Source: Proteiniborus sp. MB09-C3 (GTDB taxonomy: Bacteria; Bacillota; Clostridia; Tissierellales; Proteiniboraceae). From it: 64,000 nucleotides of DNA. Shown here piece after piece: positions 8,825-18,373 of the stretch (the stretch's first letter is position 1; every line of letters begins with the position of its first letter). Where the stretch lies: assembly GCF_030263895.1 (NCBI RefSeq), contig NZ_CP127161.1, positions 1,674,001 through 1,738,000 on the forward strand, given 5' to 3'. The position numbers and the translations under genes were made by a program. The notes beneath the pieces were generated by a model. The model did not search any database. It saw only the letters and a list, made by a program, of their open reading frames with translations, and was not told the origin of the DNA.

Positions 8825-9013
8825 ATGAGTGAAGAATTTATGAAAGGTTGTTTCAAAATGCAAATTATACCATATATTAGGTTGAGTAAAATGAAGAAAG
8901 TTAACATACCGTTTCTCAACTTGTTTCATAATAGTGAATATAAGACTTTCATTTGGATAATATCCAAAGAAAAAAACCAAGAGATAATGCAGATATTTAG
9001 TAAAGAGAAATAA
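8825..9013 (+). CDS. Short hypothetical protein, possibly a remnant
   Basis: A 62-codon frame directly after the FRG gene. It contains KVNIPFLNLFHNSEYK and a lysine-rich end. No ribosome site is evident and no family was recognised. It may be a fragment of a larger protein; repeat R4 starts 24 bases after its stop. Confidence 0.3.
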   Translation: MSEEFMKGCFKMQIIPYIRLSKMKKVNIPFLNLFHNSEYKTFIWIISKEKNQEIMQIFSKEK

Positions 9014-9036
9014 TGCGTCAGAGATGTTTTAATAAT

Positions 9037-9261
9037 TGAAACATACCCTGCCGCTAAGGGGGTACCGGGCTTGATGGTCATCAGAAATACAGAAACAAGG
9101 TATGTGGAGACTGTGATAATGATGACGTATTGTGGTCAAAGGGAGAAAAAATAGAGTCTTATCACAATGTGCTGTGGCTCGAGGATGAATTTGAAGCGGA
9201 AAATGGGCTAAAAAAATCACTTTTTGCCCATTTAAAATAGGCAAAAATATAGATGCCATAG
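9037..9261 (+). repeat. Dispersed intergenic repeat, copy R4 (near full length)
   Basis: Contains both halves: CTGCCGCTAAGGGGGTACC, then TGATGACGTATTGTGGTC, GGGAGAAAAAATAG, ATCACAATGTGCTGTGGC, GAGGATGAATTTGAAG, and the 3' signature ATAGGCAAAAATATAGATG.CATAG. TGTGGT can pair with ATCACA (one G-U) and AAATGGGC with GCCCATTT. Orientation is +; it lies between the FRG and GNAT genes. Bases 9262-9478 hold no gene. Confidence 0.8.
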
Positions 9262-9478
9262 TAGATTTTAAAGATTAAAAAGAGTTTTGAGTGGATTTGG
9301 ACAAGGAAAAGAGCATGGCTTTTCTGGATATACTGGAATAATTATAAAGGTGGAAAAATGACTCTGTAGTCCATCTAATATAAATTTGTATTGCAGATTC
9401 AAGCTGTTGATTATTTATATGCTCCTTAAATATAGAAGTAGGACTATGATGATGAAAATTTGAGAGTGAGGTATAATT

Positions 9479-9964
9479 ATGAATATAGAATTTAAGAGTT
9501 TCAGTGATTATACAAGAGGAATATTATATAAACAATTAGTAGATAGTTATTCTTTTGATAGCAAATGGCAAGAGTATTTTGATAAAGATTGGAAAAGTTA
9601 TGATGATTTTTTCTACGATAACTTACAATTTACTAATAAATGCGGTTTTATTACCATTTTGAACGGTGAACCAATAGGACATATATCATGGGATCCAAGA
9701 AATATGCCTCGATATGTAGAAATTGGGCATAACTGTATTGTGACGAAGTATAAAGGAAATGGCTATGGAAAAAAACAACTTCAAGAAGCGATCAATAGAA
9801 TTGCCCAATATGATGGCATTCAAAAGATAGTTGTTACTACAAATGGAAAATTAATTCCTGCACAACACAATTATGAAAGGATTGGCTTTAAACTTCATCA
9901 GAGGAGAGAAAATAAAGATACTTTTTTTTCTGGTGAATATATCGACTATGAAATTATTATGTGA
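9479..9964 (+). CDS. GNAT-family N-acetyltransferase
   Basis: A 161-residue GNAT protein. The acetyl-CoA-binding loop is visible as VTKYKGNGYGKKQLQEA (about residues 91-107; R/Q-X-X-G-X-G/A type). The central strand GHISWDPRNMPRYVEIGHNC precedes it and the C-terminal YERIGFKLHQ motif is present. The length is normal and the gene looks intact. It resembles small-molecule acetyltransferases of unknown substrate found in clostridial accessory regions. A GTGAGGT ribosome site lies upstream. It is the only gene between repeat R4 and the insertion-sequence cluster. Confidence 0.85.
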   Translation: MNIEFKSFSDYTRGILYKQLVDSYSFDSKWQEYFDKDWKSYDDFFYDNLQFTNKCGFITILNGEPIGHISWDPRNMPRYVEIGHNCIVTKYKGNGYGKKQLQEAINRIAQYDGIQKIVVTTNGKLIPAQHNYERIGFKLHQRRENKDTFFSGEYIDYEIIM

Positions 9965-10091
9965 TTTTGGCTTTATATAATGATAAGCTCACCTGTTGTG
10001 CTATATAAAATTAACAACCAATAGGAAAAATATGGCGATTCATTTAGTTAGACTTATTTTAGGAAATTAGAATCGATTGTATATGGGTTAT

Positions 10092-11033
10092 TTATCCAAA
10101 TACTAATTCTTTAATATTTGCTAAGTTAATATCCTTATTTAGGCATTTATTAATAAAGTAGCAAATATTATGACCTAAAATTTTAGTTCGTAATCTTGTT
10201 ATTAAGCCCCATAGGGACTTAGCTTTAACTTTATTTATATTAAGCTGTTCAGTTAATTGGGAAAATGAAGTTTCTACTCTTCTTCTAGCTTTAAAAATTA
10301 ACTGCCTAAAGAACTTTGGAAATTGAATTTTACTTTTATTCCTTTTCATAGAGATTAAGTCTATTTCTTTTTCCTGCTTTAGCTCTAAAGCTAGTTTTTC
10401 ACCTATATAGCCTTTATCCCCTATAATAGTTAAAGAGTTATAGCTAGAAGCTAAGTCCCAAACAGCACTACGATCATCTTTACTAGCATCAGTTAAAACA
10501 AAGTCTGTAATATATCCATCTAAAGTGGATAGCATATGAGCTTTAAAGCCAAGATAAGTTTCTTTTTTAGATGGACATTTGCCATAAGTGGCTATGCCCC
10601 TAAAAGCTTTATGAAATACAGCTCTACCAAATTTACAAACTGGTATAGGTATGCTATCAATTATTCTATGAGGATCATCAGTGTAGCCGAGTTTAGAAGA
10701 AAGCTTTTTTCTAATTTCGTCTATGATGGAATGTAGATTCCTACGTGTTCGATTAAATCTAGTTCTATCGCAAAGTCTAGGGAATAGATCAGCTAGATTC
10801 TTTTTGCAAAAGTTAAACCAAGCTTTCTCAGAATCTATAGATAGCAATTCCCCCACAATACTAATGGTGATGATTTCGCTATCAGATAAAATTGAATACT
10901 CGACATTTTTACGGAATTTAATGTATTCTGGAGTAATTTCTTGGTATATGTCATCAATAATTACATAGGTTACCAAGAAAAAATCCTTTAAATTTTCTAT
11001 TTCTTTGATAGAATATTTATATAGCTCTGGCAT
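10092..11033 (-). CDS. IS982-family transposase
   Basis: A 313-residue DDE transposase. The N-terminal helical part is followed by RTRFNRTRRNLHSIIDEI and the first catalytic region IIDSIPIPVCKFGRAVFHKA, the hallmark of IS982 transposases. Then come GFKAHMLSTLDGYI, IIGDKGYIGEKL (second Asp) and ARRRVETSFSQLTEQ (Glu). The length fits the family. It reads leftward with TAGGAGGAT before its ATG. I could not find convincing terminal inverted repeats, so element ends are not given. It abuts the IS701/IS4-like element on its right. The frame is intact and could be active. Confidence 0.88.
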   Translation of the reverse strand: MPELYKYSIKEIENLKDFFLVTYVIIDDIYQEITPEYIKFRKNVEYSILSDSEIITISIVGELLSIDSEKAWFNFCKKNLADLFPRLCDRTRFNRTRRNLHSIIDEIRKKLSSKLGYTDDPHRIIDSIPIPVCKFGRAVFHKAFRGIATYGKCPSKKETYLGFKAHMLSTLDGYITDFVLTDASKDDRSAVWDLASSYNSLTIIGDKGYIGEKLALELKQEKEIDLISMKRNKSKIQFPKFFRQLIFKARRRVETSFSQLTEQLNINKVKAKSLWGLITRLRTKILGHNICYFINKCLNKDINLANIKELVFG

Positions 11034-11632
11034 ATGTTATCCTCCTATCGTTATTTCGTGATGGTTATCAATGATAGATTAACATAATTGTCAGAGTTTT
11101 TTTATTAGTAACTTTAGTTCTGCAAAAATAAAATTGTAATTGGTAATGCTTCCAAAAAATAAATATGACATAAATCCTCAACCTATGTTAAATAAAAGTT
11201 ACCACACCATTAAAAAACGGAGGTTGAAAACTATGCCATATACAACTACTAATATTTTATATCCAAACCGTGAGATTTACAACTATATTGAAGATGTAAA
11301 TTATGGAATGACTAAGCCACAGTTAAATCATTTAAGCAATTTAATGTATGGACTAATAGTCGTTGATGGAAATAAATCAATACATTCAGTTTCTAAAGCT
11401 GTTTTATCTGCTAAAGATAGTAGCAGTATTTACAAGTTCCTAAGCAAATCTGAGTGGGATGATAGCCTAATCAATCGCAACCGTATATCGTACCTGAATC
11501 TAGTTTTAGAACAACATGTAAAATCTAATTCTGTAGGGTTTCTAATCACTGATGATACTGGATAGGTTACAATAAACTAGACAATAAAAATAAGGTAATG
11601 TAAGCTATTAATAGAAAAAGGAGAGAGTTTAT

Positions 11633-11917
11633 ATGATAAAACGAGAAAGAAGAACCTATACCGAAGAATTCAAAGATCAAATGGTAAAACTATACGAAAG
11701 TGGTAAGTCTAAGAATGATATTATAGCTGAATATGACTTAACACCCACCGCCTTTAATACCTGGATAAAAAGAAGCCAAACAACTGGATCTTTCAAGGAA
11801 AAAGATAATCGTTCCCCAGAGGAAAATGAACTAATAAAGTTAAGGAAAGAAAATCAACAGCTAAAAATGGAGAATGATATTTTAAAGCAAGCAGCGCTGA
11901 TATTAGGACGAAAGTAA
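11633..11917 (+). CDS. IS3-family transposase OrfA
   Basis: A 94-residue helix-turn-helix protein: YTEEFKDQMVKLYESGKSKN, AEYDLTPTAFNTWIKR, then a leucine-zipper-like coiled coil (KLRKENQQLKMENDILKQA) for multimerisation. It ends with AALILGRK. It binds element ends and is the N-terminal part of the OrfAB fusion transposase. An AAGGAGAGAG ribosome site precedes the ATG. The 3' end contains A AAG (11911-11914) just before the TAA, a plausible -1 slippage site into the orfB frame. Confidence 0.9.
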   Translation: MIKRERRTYTEEFKDQMVKLYESGKSKNDIIAEYDLTPTAFNTWIKRSQTTGSFKEKDNRSPEENELIKLRKENQQLKMENDILKQAALILGRK

Positions 11918-11919
11918 AT

Positions 11920-12753
11920 GTGATTAAGAGTAATACCCACAAATACAGTGTATCAGCAATGTGCAAAGTCCTGCAAATTTCTAGAAGTACTTATTACTAT
12001 GAATCAAAAGCTAAAGAATCTACAGATGAAATAACACTAAAAGTTATAGATATATTTAAAGCAAGTAGAAATAACTACGGTACTAGAAAAATTAAAGTCG
12101 AGCTAAAAAAAGCAGGCTATATAGTATCTAGAAGAAAAATAGGTAGAATAATGAAGCAAAATGGCTTAGTATCAAACTATACAGTTGCCCAGTACAAGCA
12201 TCATGTGGATAAATGTAATGAATCAAAGATTGCTAATGAACTAAATAGAGAATTTAATACAGATGAACCTTATGCAGCTGTAGTCAGTGATTTAACATAC
12301 GTTAGAGTTAATAAAAGATGGAATTATGTATGTTTCTTAGTCGACCTATTTAATAGAGAAATAATTGGTTATAGCGCTGGTCCTAATAAAGATGCACCTC
12401 TAGTTTATAGAGCATTTGCAAGGGTTAAAACTAAATTAGATAATATTACACTATTTCATACAGATCGAGGCAACGAATTCAAAAATAAAATAATAGATGA
12501 AGTCCTAGATACCTTCAAAATTAAGCGTTCTTTAAGCATGAAGGGCTGTCCCTATGATAATGCTGTAGCTGAAGCTACATTCAAGATATTTAAAACTGAA
12601 TTCGCTAATAACTATCATTTTGAAAGCCTAGAGCAGTTAGAAATTATGTTAGCTGATTATGTAAATTGGTTTAATAATATTAGGGTTCATTCAACACTAG
12701 GATATTTAAGTCCTAGACAATATAAATTACATAACCTTAAAAAAACTGTCTAA
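11920..12753 (+). CDS. IS3-family transposase OrfB (DDE integrase domain)
   Basis: A 277-residue rve-type catalytic subunit with HTH_21 (MCKVLQISRSTYYY, then NYGTRKIKVELKKAGY). Catalytic motifs are VVSDLTYVRVNKRW (first Asp), LFHTDRGNEFKN (second Asp) and NAVAEATFKIFKTEF (Glu region), ending in NIRVHSTLGYLSPRQY. The frame is intact. It lies in the -1 frame to orfA, and its own frame is open upstream across the slippage site. Expression is expected as an OrfAB fusion; the GTG at 11920 is a possible separate start. Confidence 0.9.
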   Translation: MIKSNTHKYSVSAMCKVLQISRSTYYYESKAKESTDEITLKVIDIFKASRNNYGTRKIKVELKKAGYIVSRRKIGRIMKQNGLVSNYTVAQYKHHVDKCNESKIANELNREFNTDEPYAAVVSDLTYVRVNKRWNYVCFLVDLFNREIIGYSAGPNKDAPLVYRAFARVKTKLDNITLFHTDRGNEFKNKIIDEVLDTFKIKRSLSMKGCPYDNAVAEATFKIFKTEFANNYHFESLEQLEIMLADYVNWFNNIRVHSTLGYLSPRQYKLHNLKKTV

Positions 12754-13610
12754 ATAAGTGTTGACTATCCATACTATTAATCCCAAATCTTCCGCTAAAA
12801 AAATGGAAGGACTTAATTATCATTTTTCTCATATAGAAGTTAAAAGCGTATGGTCTCATTGTGTAGTTACTTCATGTAGTTACTTCAAATTTTGTAGTAG
12901 GGGACATATCTACTCCTATAAAGTACCAACCTTACTATAGAAAAGACCAATGTGATGACATTAATAAAACCTTCTTAAGCAAAGTAGATATAGCTAAAAG
13001 CTTTATTGCTGACTTCAATGAGCCATCAAAGTGTAACAAGGTTTATGTCCTTACGGACTCTTGGTATAGCAATCAAGACATAATTTATACCAGTTTACAA
13101 AAAGAGTACCATTTTATTGGAGCAGTGAAATCAAATAGACTTATAGAGCCTAAGGGAATAAAGCTTCAGCTTTCCCAATTTGCAGAGTATATAGATCCTT
13201 CTACCTTGGACTTAGTGACAGTCAAAGGTAAGAAATACAGGGTATATGTTTATGAAGGACCTGTGACAAGACTAGAAAATGCCTTAGTAGTTATCTCCTA
13301 TGAAGTTGATGGTGACGGCTTTAAAAAACCAATTTATTTAGTTTCTACAGAAAAAGAATTATTACTATATATCTACAAAGCAGCCAAGAAAAACAAGCCA
13401 ATACAAGATATCTATAGCTATCTTAAAATAGCCTGAAATTTTTAAATTGCAAATGTTCAAATTGTATATTTGTATCCGTTTTTACTGGATAAATTTTCAT
13501 TTATATCAGAACTTAACCAGCATTACCAATCAAGCTTTTAAAATTGCCTAACTAAAGTTTATTAGTACAATCTTTTAAGAGCAAGTTCTGCCGACACAAA
13601 AGTTAAGTAA

Positions 13611-14029
13611 TAATGATATAGAAAATATTTTATACGCTTCTTGGCATCTCAAATCTGATGATCTCGCATATCTTCATTTTGTAGCTAAACAAAATGAAAA
13701 GGTAGTTGGCGTAATTCTAATACGTTGCAGAAAAACAGAAAATGCAAATAAAAACATTCCTATTATATCGCTATGCAGGCGGGATGGTGTCTACAATGTT
13801 ATAATGATGTACACCAAAATGGCACTGTTAGAAGGTTACAAACTAAATGAAGGAGAATGCTACATAGAACACATTTTATACATTAGCAGTTGCTGGAGGG
13901 AATCCTGCAAAACACCTTTATTGCCGATTTGGTTTTGAGGATATAAAGAGGACAAAAAGTGGCTTAAAGGGATACTTTATTGGGGAATCCCGATGGACTA
14001 TAGTGAAGAAGGTTTATAATCATGAGTAG
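13611..14029 (+). pseudogene. GNAT acetyltransferase remnant, frameshifted
   Basis: An open frame without a start begins right of the IS701-like element (IENILYASWHLKSDD, LHFVAKQNEKVVGVILIRC). It runs to about 13940. The typical GNAT C-terminus appears in another frame: NPAKHLYCRFGFEDIKRTKS and GESRWTIVKKV, ending 14029. So there is at least one frameshift near 13880, and the 5' end was lost, perhaps with the insertion of the neighbouring element. Confidence 0.6.
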
Positions 14030-14064
14030 CGGTAAACAATAAACGGTGATTTTTTAGAGGTTGT

Positions 14065-14205
14065 ATGATTTATGGAATAGTCATAATAATTGGGTTAGTA
14101 GTTACTTCGGTTCAGAATGATTTTTATATAATAGAAAAATTCACTGAAATAAAGATTTCAAGTGGAAGCTTAAATGGCACTTTAGTCTTGCCGGAAGTTA
14201 TATGA
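14065..14205 (+). pseudogene. N-terminal fragment, possibly of an exported alpha/beta hydrolase
   Basis: A 46-residue frame: a hydrophobic leader (GIVIIIGLVVTSV), then FTEIKISSGSLNGTLVLPE and a stop. The second part resembles the first strands of alpha/beta hydrolases that begin with a signal anchor. The body is absent. Weak evidence. Bases 14206-14500 hold only an AAAGCAT...ATGCTTT hairpin near 14332-14360 and no further gene. Confidence 0.35.
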
Positions 14206-14500
14206 TTTTAATTAATGATGATATCAATTGTAGTGGTGAAATAAAATTTGAAGACTTATTTGATTCTAATATTGAAAATAAGTGTTAAATAAGTTAAAAT
14301 TAGGTCCGTATGGAAGAAATCACTGATATATTAAAGCATTCGCCTCAAATAGATGCTTTAATAAGCGTATTACAGAAAATTTAGTAAGAGACTACCTATG
14401 CAGATAATGATATTGGGGTAGAGGAACAGAAAAAGTGAAATTAGATCTACTAAAAAATTACTTAAGAGTGCAAGTAAATAAGTATAAGGAAGTGAATAAA

Positions 14501-15259
14501 ATGACGAATCAATCAAATCGAGTAGGAAGTATACCTTTATTTTCACAAACGGTAACTGACTTTTGGCGGACGACATTTTTGAACGGAGATGTCCTCTATA
14601 GCGACGAAGTCTTTACTATCGTTATTAACCCTGACCTGAGCGAAGACCGTCGGTTCATGGTGCTAGAAACCACTGATGGTCGAGTTATGGCGGTTTTGAC
14701 GCCGGAGCTGGCCGATAAGTTAGACCTTTATCAGCGACAAGACCTGTCTGAGCTGACCTTTCGTCAGAAGTTGGATGAAGTGGGAGTCACTCTGCATGGT
14801 GCAGATTATCTTTTTTATTTTACAGAAGCCGATAAGAACGTATTGTTGCAAGAAAACTTGGAAGGTGTTTTGCGCCAGCTAACAGAACAAGATGATGTGA
14901 TTTTTTCCGAGTTTCAGTCCTTCGCCTCGGAACAAGACTTGGATGACGCTTATGTGGAATTAGATCATTGGGCGGTATTTGGTTCTTTTGAGCAAAACCG
15001 TCTAGTTAGCGCCACCAGCATGTATCCCTGGGATAATGCGCAAATTGCGGATCTCGGCGTACTGACTCTAACGTCCTTTAGGGGAAAAGGTCATGCTCGC
15101 AAAGTGGTGCGTTCAATTAGCAAGTACGCTTATGATCAGGGATACGAACCTCAGTACCGATGCCAGCTTGATAACCAGGCATCTACGTTGCTGGCTAAAG
15201 CGGCAGGATTGACACTGTTTGGAAAGTGGGAAGTGATTTCTCCTGACTCCACTGACTGA
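14501..15259 (+). CDS. GNAT-family acetyltransferase with foreign base composition
   Basis: A 252-residue protein. A C-terminal GNAT domain shows VLTLTSFRGKGHARKVVRSI (acetyl-CoA loop, about residues 188-207) and YRCQLDNQASTLLAKAAGL. The N-terminal 110 residues form a less conserved domain with acidic loops. I start at ATG 14501, after AAGGAAGTG. Base composition is near 50% G+C with many GC-ending codons, unlike its neighbours (30-35%), suggesting recent transfer from a different genome. The preceding AT-rich 70 bases are local. Substrate is unknown. Confidence 0.8.
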   Translation: MTNQSNRVGSIPLFSQTVTDFWRTTFLNGDVLYSDEVFTIVINPDLSEDRRFMVLETTDGRVMAVLTPELADKLDLYQRQDLSELTFRQKLDEVGVTLHGADYLFYFTEADKNVLLQENLEGVLRQLTEQDDVIFSEFQSFASEQDLDDAYVELDHWAVFGSFEQNRLVSATSMYPWDNAQIADLGVLTLTSFRGKGHARKVVRSISKYAYDQGYEPQYRCQLDNQASTLLAKAAGLTLFGKWEVISPDSTD

Positions 15260-15536
15260 GAGTCCGACTCAAAATTAAATTCTTTTTATTGAAGCTCTTG
15301 TGACGTGGTGCGTCATGCACCGAATAGCTACCATAAGCAAACAGACTTCAGAGGGTACTAATCACCTTAACTCTATTGATATAGGAATATGTTGTAACAA
15401 ATCAGAAGGTTTTAAATTCAGTAATATTGACAAATTATTTATGTAATACGCTTATAGACAGAAATTTATCATCTGGATAAAATAATTTGTGTAATGAAGA
15501 CGAGCTTAAAATTTATAAATTAGAGGGTAGTCTACG
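15260..15536. other. Intergenic, no gene recognised
   Basis: Contains a short palindrome near 15301 (TGACGTGGTGCGTCA) and otherwise nothing I can support. Confidence 0.4.
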
Positions 15537-16053
15537 TTGAAAAGATCGATATATTTAATCACTGGTGTTATGGCATCAGGAAAATCAATAGTTGCTGAGT
15601 TGCTCGCCTCGGAAATGGAAAAGGGAGTGCATCTGTGTGGTGATGTGTTTCGCAGAATGATTGTATCAGGACGTGCTGAGATGTCTGAGCAGCCATCCGA
15701 TGAGGCTATCCGACAGTTGCATTTACGTTACCGCCTAGCCGATAGATGCTGTAAAAACCTATTATGATAACGGATTTTCCGTTGTTTTACAGGACAACTA
15801 CTATGGTGAAGAAATTTCCCGGATATTGGATATGTTGAAACATTATCCAGTTCATGTAATAATACTCTGTCAGAATGCAGAAACAGTAAAAAAGCGTGAA
15901 AAGATGAGAGGAAAGGTCGGATATACTGGATTCACGGCAGGTACTCTATATGCAGATTTCATGAAGACGACTCCAAAAATAGGTTTTTGGCTGGATACAT
16001 CGGAACAGTCTCCAGAACAATCAGTTGAAGACATCTTGTTATACTTTAGGTAG
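15537..16053 (+). pseudogene. P-loop kinase (chloramphenicol phosphotransferase/AAA_33-like), frameshifted
   Basis: A TTG start at 15537 gives SIYLITGVMASGKSIVAELL, with a Walker A motif (GVMASGKS), then GDVFRRMIVSG. The frame stops at 15767. The protein continues in another frame as VKTYYDNGFSVVLQDNYYGE, YPVHVIILCQN and a kinase lid-like TAETVKKREKMRG, ending SVEDILLYFR at 16053. The shift lies near 15745-15755. Family members phosphorylate small molecules such as antibiotics. Undamaged, the product would be about 170 residues, normal for the group. Confidence 0.7.
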
Positions 16054-16299
16054 TTATAGAATTCTATATACTACTGGTTCACTGTTCTGGCGTACTGTAA
16101 CTCACGTGAAATGCTGGGCGTTACTACGTCGAGAGAACAAATAAAAAAATTATTAATCGCTTATATTAAGTAATGTTTCTTATATACTTTATAAATTTAT
16201 TTCTGATATATTGACATCAGTTTAATACTAAAATTTTGAAAGATAAGAACATAAATGTGTCAACCATTTTTAAAAATGTCCCATAATTATTAAATTATT

Positions 16300-16335
16300 A
16301 GCACCAATTTTTAAAGAATTGGTGCTATATTTTTG
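16300..16335 (+). terminator. Rho-independent terminator
   Basis: AGCACCAATT (16300-16309) pairs with AATTGGTGCT (16317-16326), followed by ATATTTTT. It lies 250 bases after the kinase remnant, with no gene between. Confidence 0.7.
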
Positions 16336-16399
16336 ATTTATCTTAGATAATTAAAATATTGACTGCAGGAACCCATATATACGCTAAAACAGGCCTGGT

Positions 16400-16446
16400 A
16401 ACAGGCTTTACTACCCAGAAAAATATCCTGGGTGACAAAGCCTGTT
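16400..16446. other. Strong isolated stem-loop
   Basis: AACAGGCTTTACTACCCAG (16400-16418) faces CTGGGTGACAAAGCCTGTT (16428-16446); 17 of 19 positions pair around a 9-base loop. There is no T-run on either strand, so it is not a standard terminator. The sequence to 16745 contains no gene; a weak hairpin with a T-run (AGAGATATGTCTCTTTTTT) lies near 16658. Confidence 0.55.
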
Positions 16447-16744
16447 GGCATATTTGTGCAGCCTAGCATAATACCCCTACAATAAAGACACGAAATATCA
16501 TGCGAAATCAAATTTGTGGATATGTGTTAAATTAGGGTATGCACAATAAACCTTCAAACTTTTTGACTCAAGGTTCCTTAACTTCATTAATCTTGGAGGT
16601 GGTTTTTAAGCTGTTAAATTTTTCCTATGAGCTTGTTTCCCTGGATGACTCATTGGAGAGATATGTCTCTTTTTTAATTTTTCTACTGGTGTATCAAAAT
16701 CAAAGTTTTTAGATTTGCGCTCATGAGATGGAACTTAAAAACAA

Positions 16745-17251
16745 GAACGATAGTGGAGGTTACATTATGCTACCGGATTTCTACATTCACAGGGAACACT
16801 GATATTGCATTTGGGGCAGTCATACCGCGGAGCCCACTTGATAGGATTTCCCTTCTATATGTTGAATACATGGGGTTATTATAGCGCTGGATTCTTAGAT
16901 TCGCAGGGTACACTGATACTACATTTGGCGCAGCCATACAGAGGGGCAAATCTTGACAGAATTTCTCTGTCGATTATTCTTCACAGATTTGATTGTCCTT
17001 GCCTTTGTCGGTAATAGCAAGAGGCGAACATCTGCACATGCAGGCCCCACATTCTACCTGTGTGAGATATATGCAATACTCATCGTAACTTTTGTAAATC
17101 CGCTTTGTAGGTGTAAGCTCCAGTGTGGTGACCACGCTGCCTAAGCGTCCGGCTGATCCTTTTTCTGTGATGAGCGCCCGGTGAAGTCAAAATATTCCAA
17201 GACCAGCTGCATAGCTCTTGTTTTGATAATGTTATCTTGATTCTCATTCAT
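16745..17251 (-). pseudogene. Broken paralogue of the QueG-like Fe-S protein at 22769-23563
   Basis: Reading leftward from ATG 17251, the first 12 codons (NENQDNIIKTR) match the intact gene. About 425 bases are then missing, and the match resumes at YAAGLGTF. It continues with ALITEKGSAGRLGSVVTTLE and a cysteine cluster near identical to the intact copy at DNA level, ending about 16880. The last 3' coding block (FAPxYxCxKCxISVPCExxNP) is present twice: about 16880-16965, and again about 16765-16840. The match to the intact copy extends past the stop into non-coding sequence (about 16742). So this is a recent duplicate, inverted relative to the parent, deleted in the middle and duplicated at its end. 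Confidence 0.8.
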
Positions 17252-17427
17252 TTTTAACTTCTCCATCCGTATGTGCCATAACAATGAAAGGCATTTTCTT
17301 AGTTATCGCAAATGTCCTCTGTGTTTTGCTCAAACTGTTCCGACGCAAGAGAAAATTCACTTTAAAGAGATTTTTTTGATAGCATGAACAACACTGTCTA
17401 TTTTTCATCTTGCGGGTATTTCTTTAC

Positions 17428-18000
17428 TCATTTTATCTCCTGTACGGAATTCATTACTAAATCCATCAGATGAATGCTGTTCGCTCCTCCGATTGATAAT
17501 CCCTCCAAGCAGCCTGTACAATAGCATACAACTTTATTAGTCTTAAATTGAGCACAGTGTTTTTGCATAAAAATTCTCTGTTCTTCTTCGGTGTGAGGAA
17601 CAAATTTATCCCCTGCATTCTCAATAAATCGCACTGGGGCAAAACGCTCATAACGAGGAGAGTACGGCTTTAAAAGAGATATTCCACAATAATCAACTTT
17701 GTCATATGATGCTTCAATTTCTTCGGTTATAATATTCATGCGACTTAAGATACTACGGACAGCATTTTGTAGTGTACGATTATCATAGGTCCTCCAACAA
17801 TCCTGTACAGTAATCACTTCGCCATGGTAATCAGGCCATGGAAAATCACTATCTTCATCTAAAATCTCCCACACACTGATTGACTTTATTTGAGAGGAAT
17901 GTTCTTGTAGAAAAGCCCCGCACGTAGGACATATATATACTGCTATATCTTCATCCGATACTTCGCTCATATTTGTACTGCAACATCCTGTAATGTGCAT
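17428..18000 (-). CDS. HdrB-like (CCG-domain) Fe-S protein, N-terminally incomplete
   Basis: From the ATG at 18000: MHITGCCSTNMSEVSDEDI, CPTCGAFLQE, then VITVQDCWRTYDN and a C-terminal CYCTGCLEGLSIGGANSIHL. The pattern of paired cysteines with TGCC resembles the CCG domains of heterodisulfide reductase subunit B and related oxidoreductases that bind a non-cubane [4Fe-4S] cluster. The frame stays open upstream to 18144 with family-like sequence (YFPGCKYTAHSPINSDKIQN) but no ATG/GTG/TTG start. The protein has therefore probably lost its true 5' end, or 18000 is a secondary start. The electron partner is unknown. Confidence 0.6.
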   Translation of the reverse strand: MHITGCCSTNMSEVSDEDIAVYICPTCGAFLQEHSSQIKSISVWEILDEDSDFPWPDYHGEVITVQDCWRTYDNRTLQNAVRSILSRMNIITEEIEASYDKVDYCGISLLKPYSPRYERFAPVRFIENAGDKFVPHTEEEQRIFMQKHCAQFKTNKVVCYCTGCLEGLSIGGANSIHLMDLVMNSVQEIK

Positions 18001-18373
18001 ATCAAATCGTTTTTTGAGATAGTTTTGAATTTTATCACTATTTATGGGTGAATGTGCAGTGTATTTGCACCCCGGAAAATAAATTAATGAGATAATAACC
18101 CCTCTTTTATCAACATATAGGTCCCGACTATGTTCATAATTGCATTATGTTATATCAATCTGCTTTCTACTACAAAGACCTACTATAGATATTATTATAC
18201 ATCATTTTAGTATGGAAGCAAAACAAATCCCACTTGCAATAGCACATGAGACAGTTTTTCAGCTTCTCCTAAAGAGCGGTTATTGACACTCTGAGTCAGT
18301 AGCCATAATAGCTACTGATTTTTATTACTAACGTTAAAAAACCAACCTCTATGATAATAGCAGATACAATATC

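Larger units (their letters stand above)
11559..12771 (+). mobile_element. IS3-family insertion sequence, complete (1213 bp)
   Basis: Ends are TGGATAG...AACTAGACA at 11559 and TGTCTAAATAAGTG...CTATCCA at 12771, an imperfect inverted repeat of about 25 bases with TG/CA tips. It is flanked by a 3-bp direct repeat TAC (11556-11558 and 12772-12774), as usual for IS3. Removing the element and one TAC restores the host frame as DDTINPK. orfA and orfB are both open. Confidence 0.85.
11233..13436 (+). pseudogene. IS701/IS4-like transposase, broken in three ways
   Basis: The gene begins at ATG 11233 after GGAGG and runs to SVGFLITDDT (first catalytic Asp region) at 11559, where an IS3 element is inserted. 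Beyond that element the frame resumes as INPKSSAKKMEGLNYHFSHI. A 13-base tandem duplication (TGTAGTTACTTCA at 12862-12874 and 12875-12887) then shifts the frame. With one copy removed it would read SHCVVTSNFVVGDISTPIKY. The frame then gives VLTDSWYSNQDI (second Asp) and ends at 13436 with LVSTEKELLLYIYKAAKKNK. The region with the catalytic Glu expected between LVSTE and this tail is missing, so an internal deletion is likely. The element cannot move by itself. Confidence 0.7.
11108..13560 (+). mobile_element. IS701/IS4-like element interrupted by an IS3-family element
   Basis: Imperfect terminal inverted repeats are visible. The left end, about 11110-11150, contains AACTTTAGTT and ATTGGTAATGCT; the right end, about 13519-13559, contains AGCATTACCAAT and AACTAAAGTT. 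The two blocks have the same spacing at both ends, so the repeat is about 41 bases. Without the 1.2 kb IS3 insert the element would be about 1.25 kb, short for this group, in line with the internal deletion inferred in its transposase. No target duplication was resolved. Confidence 0.65.
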
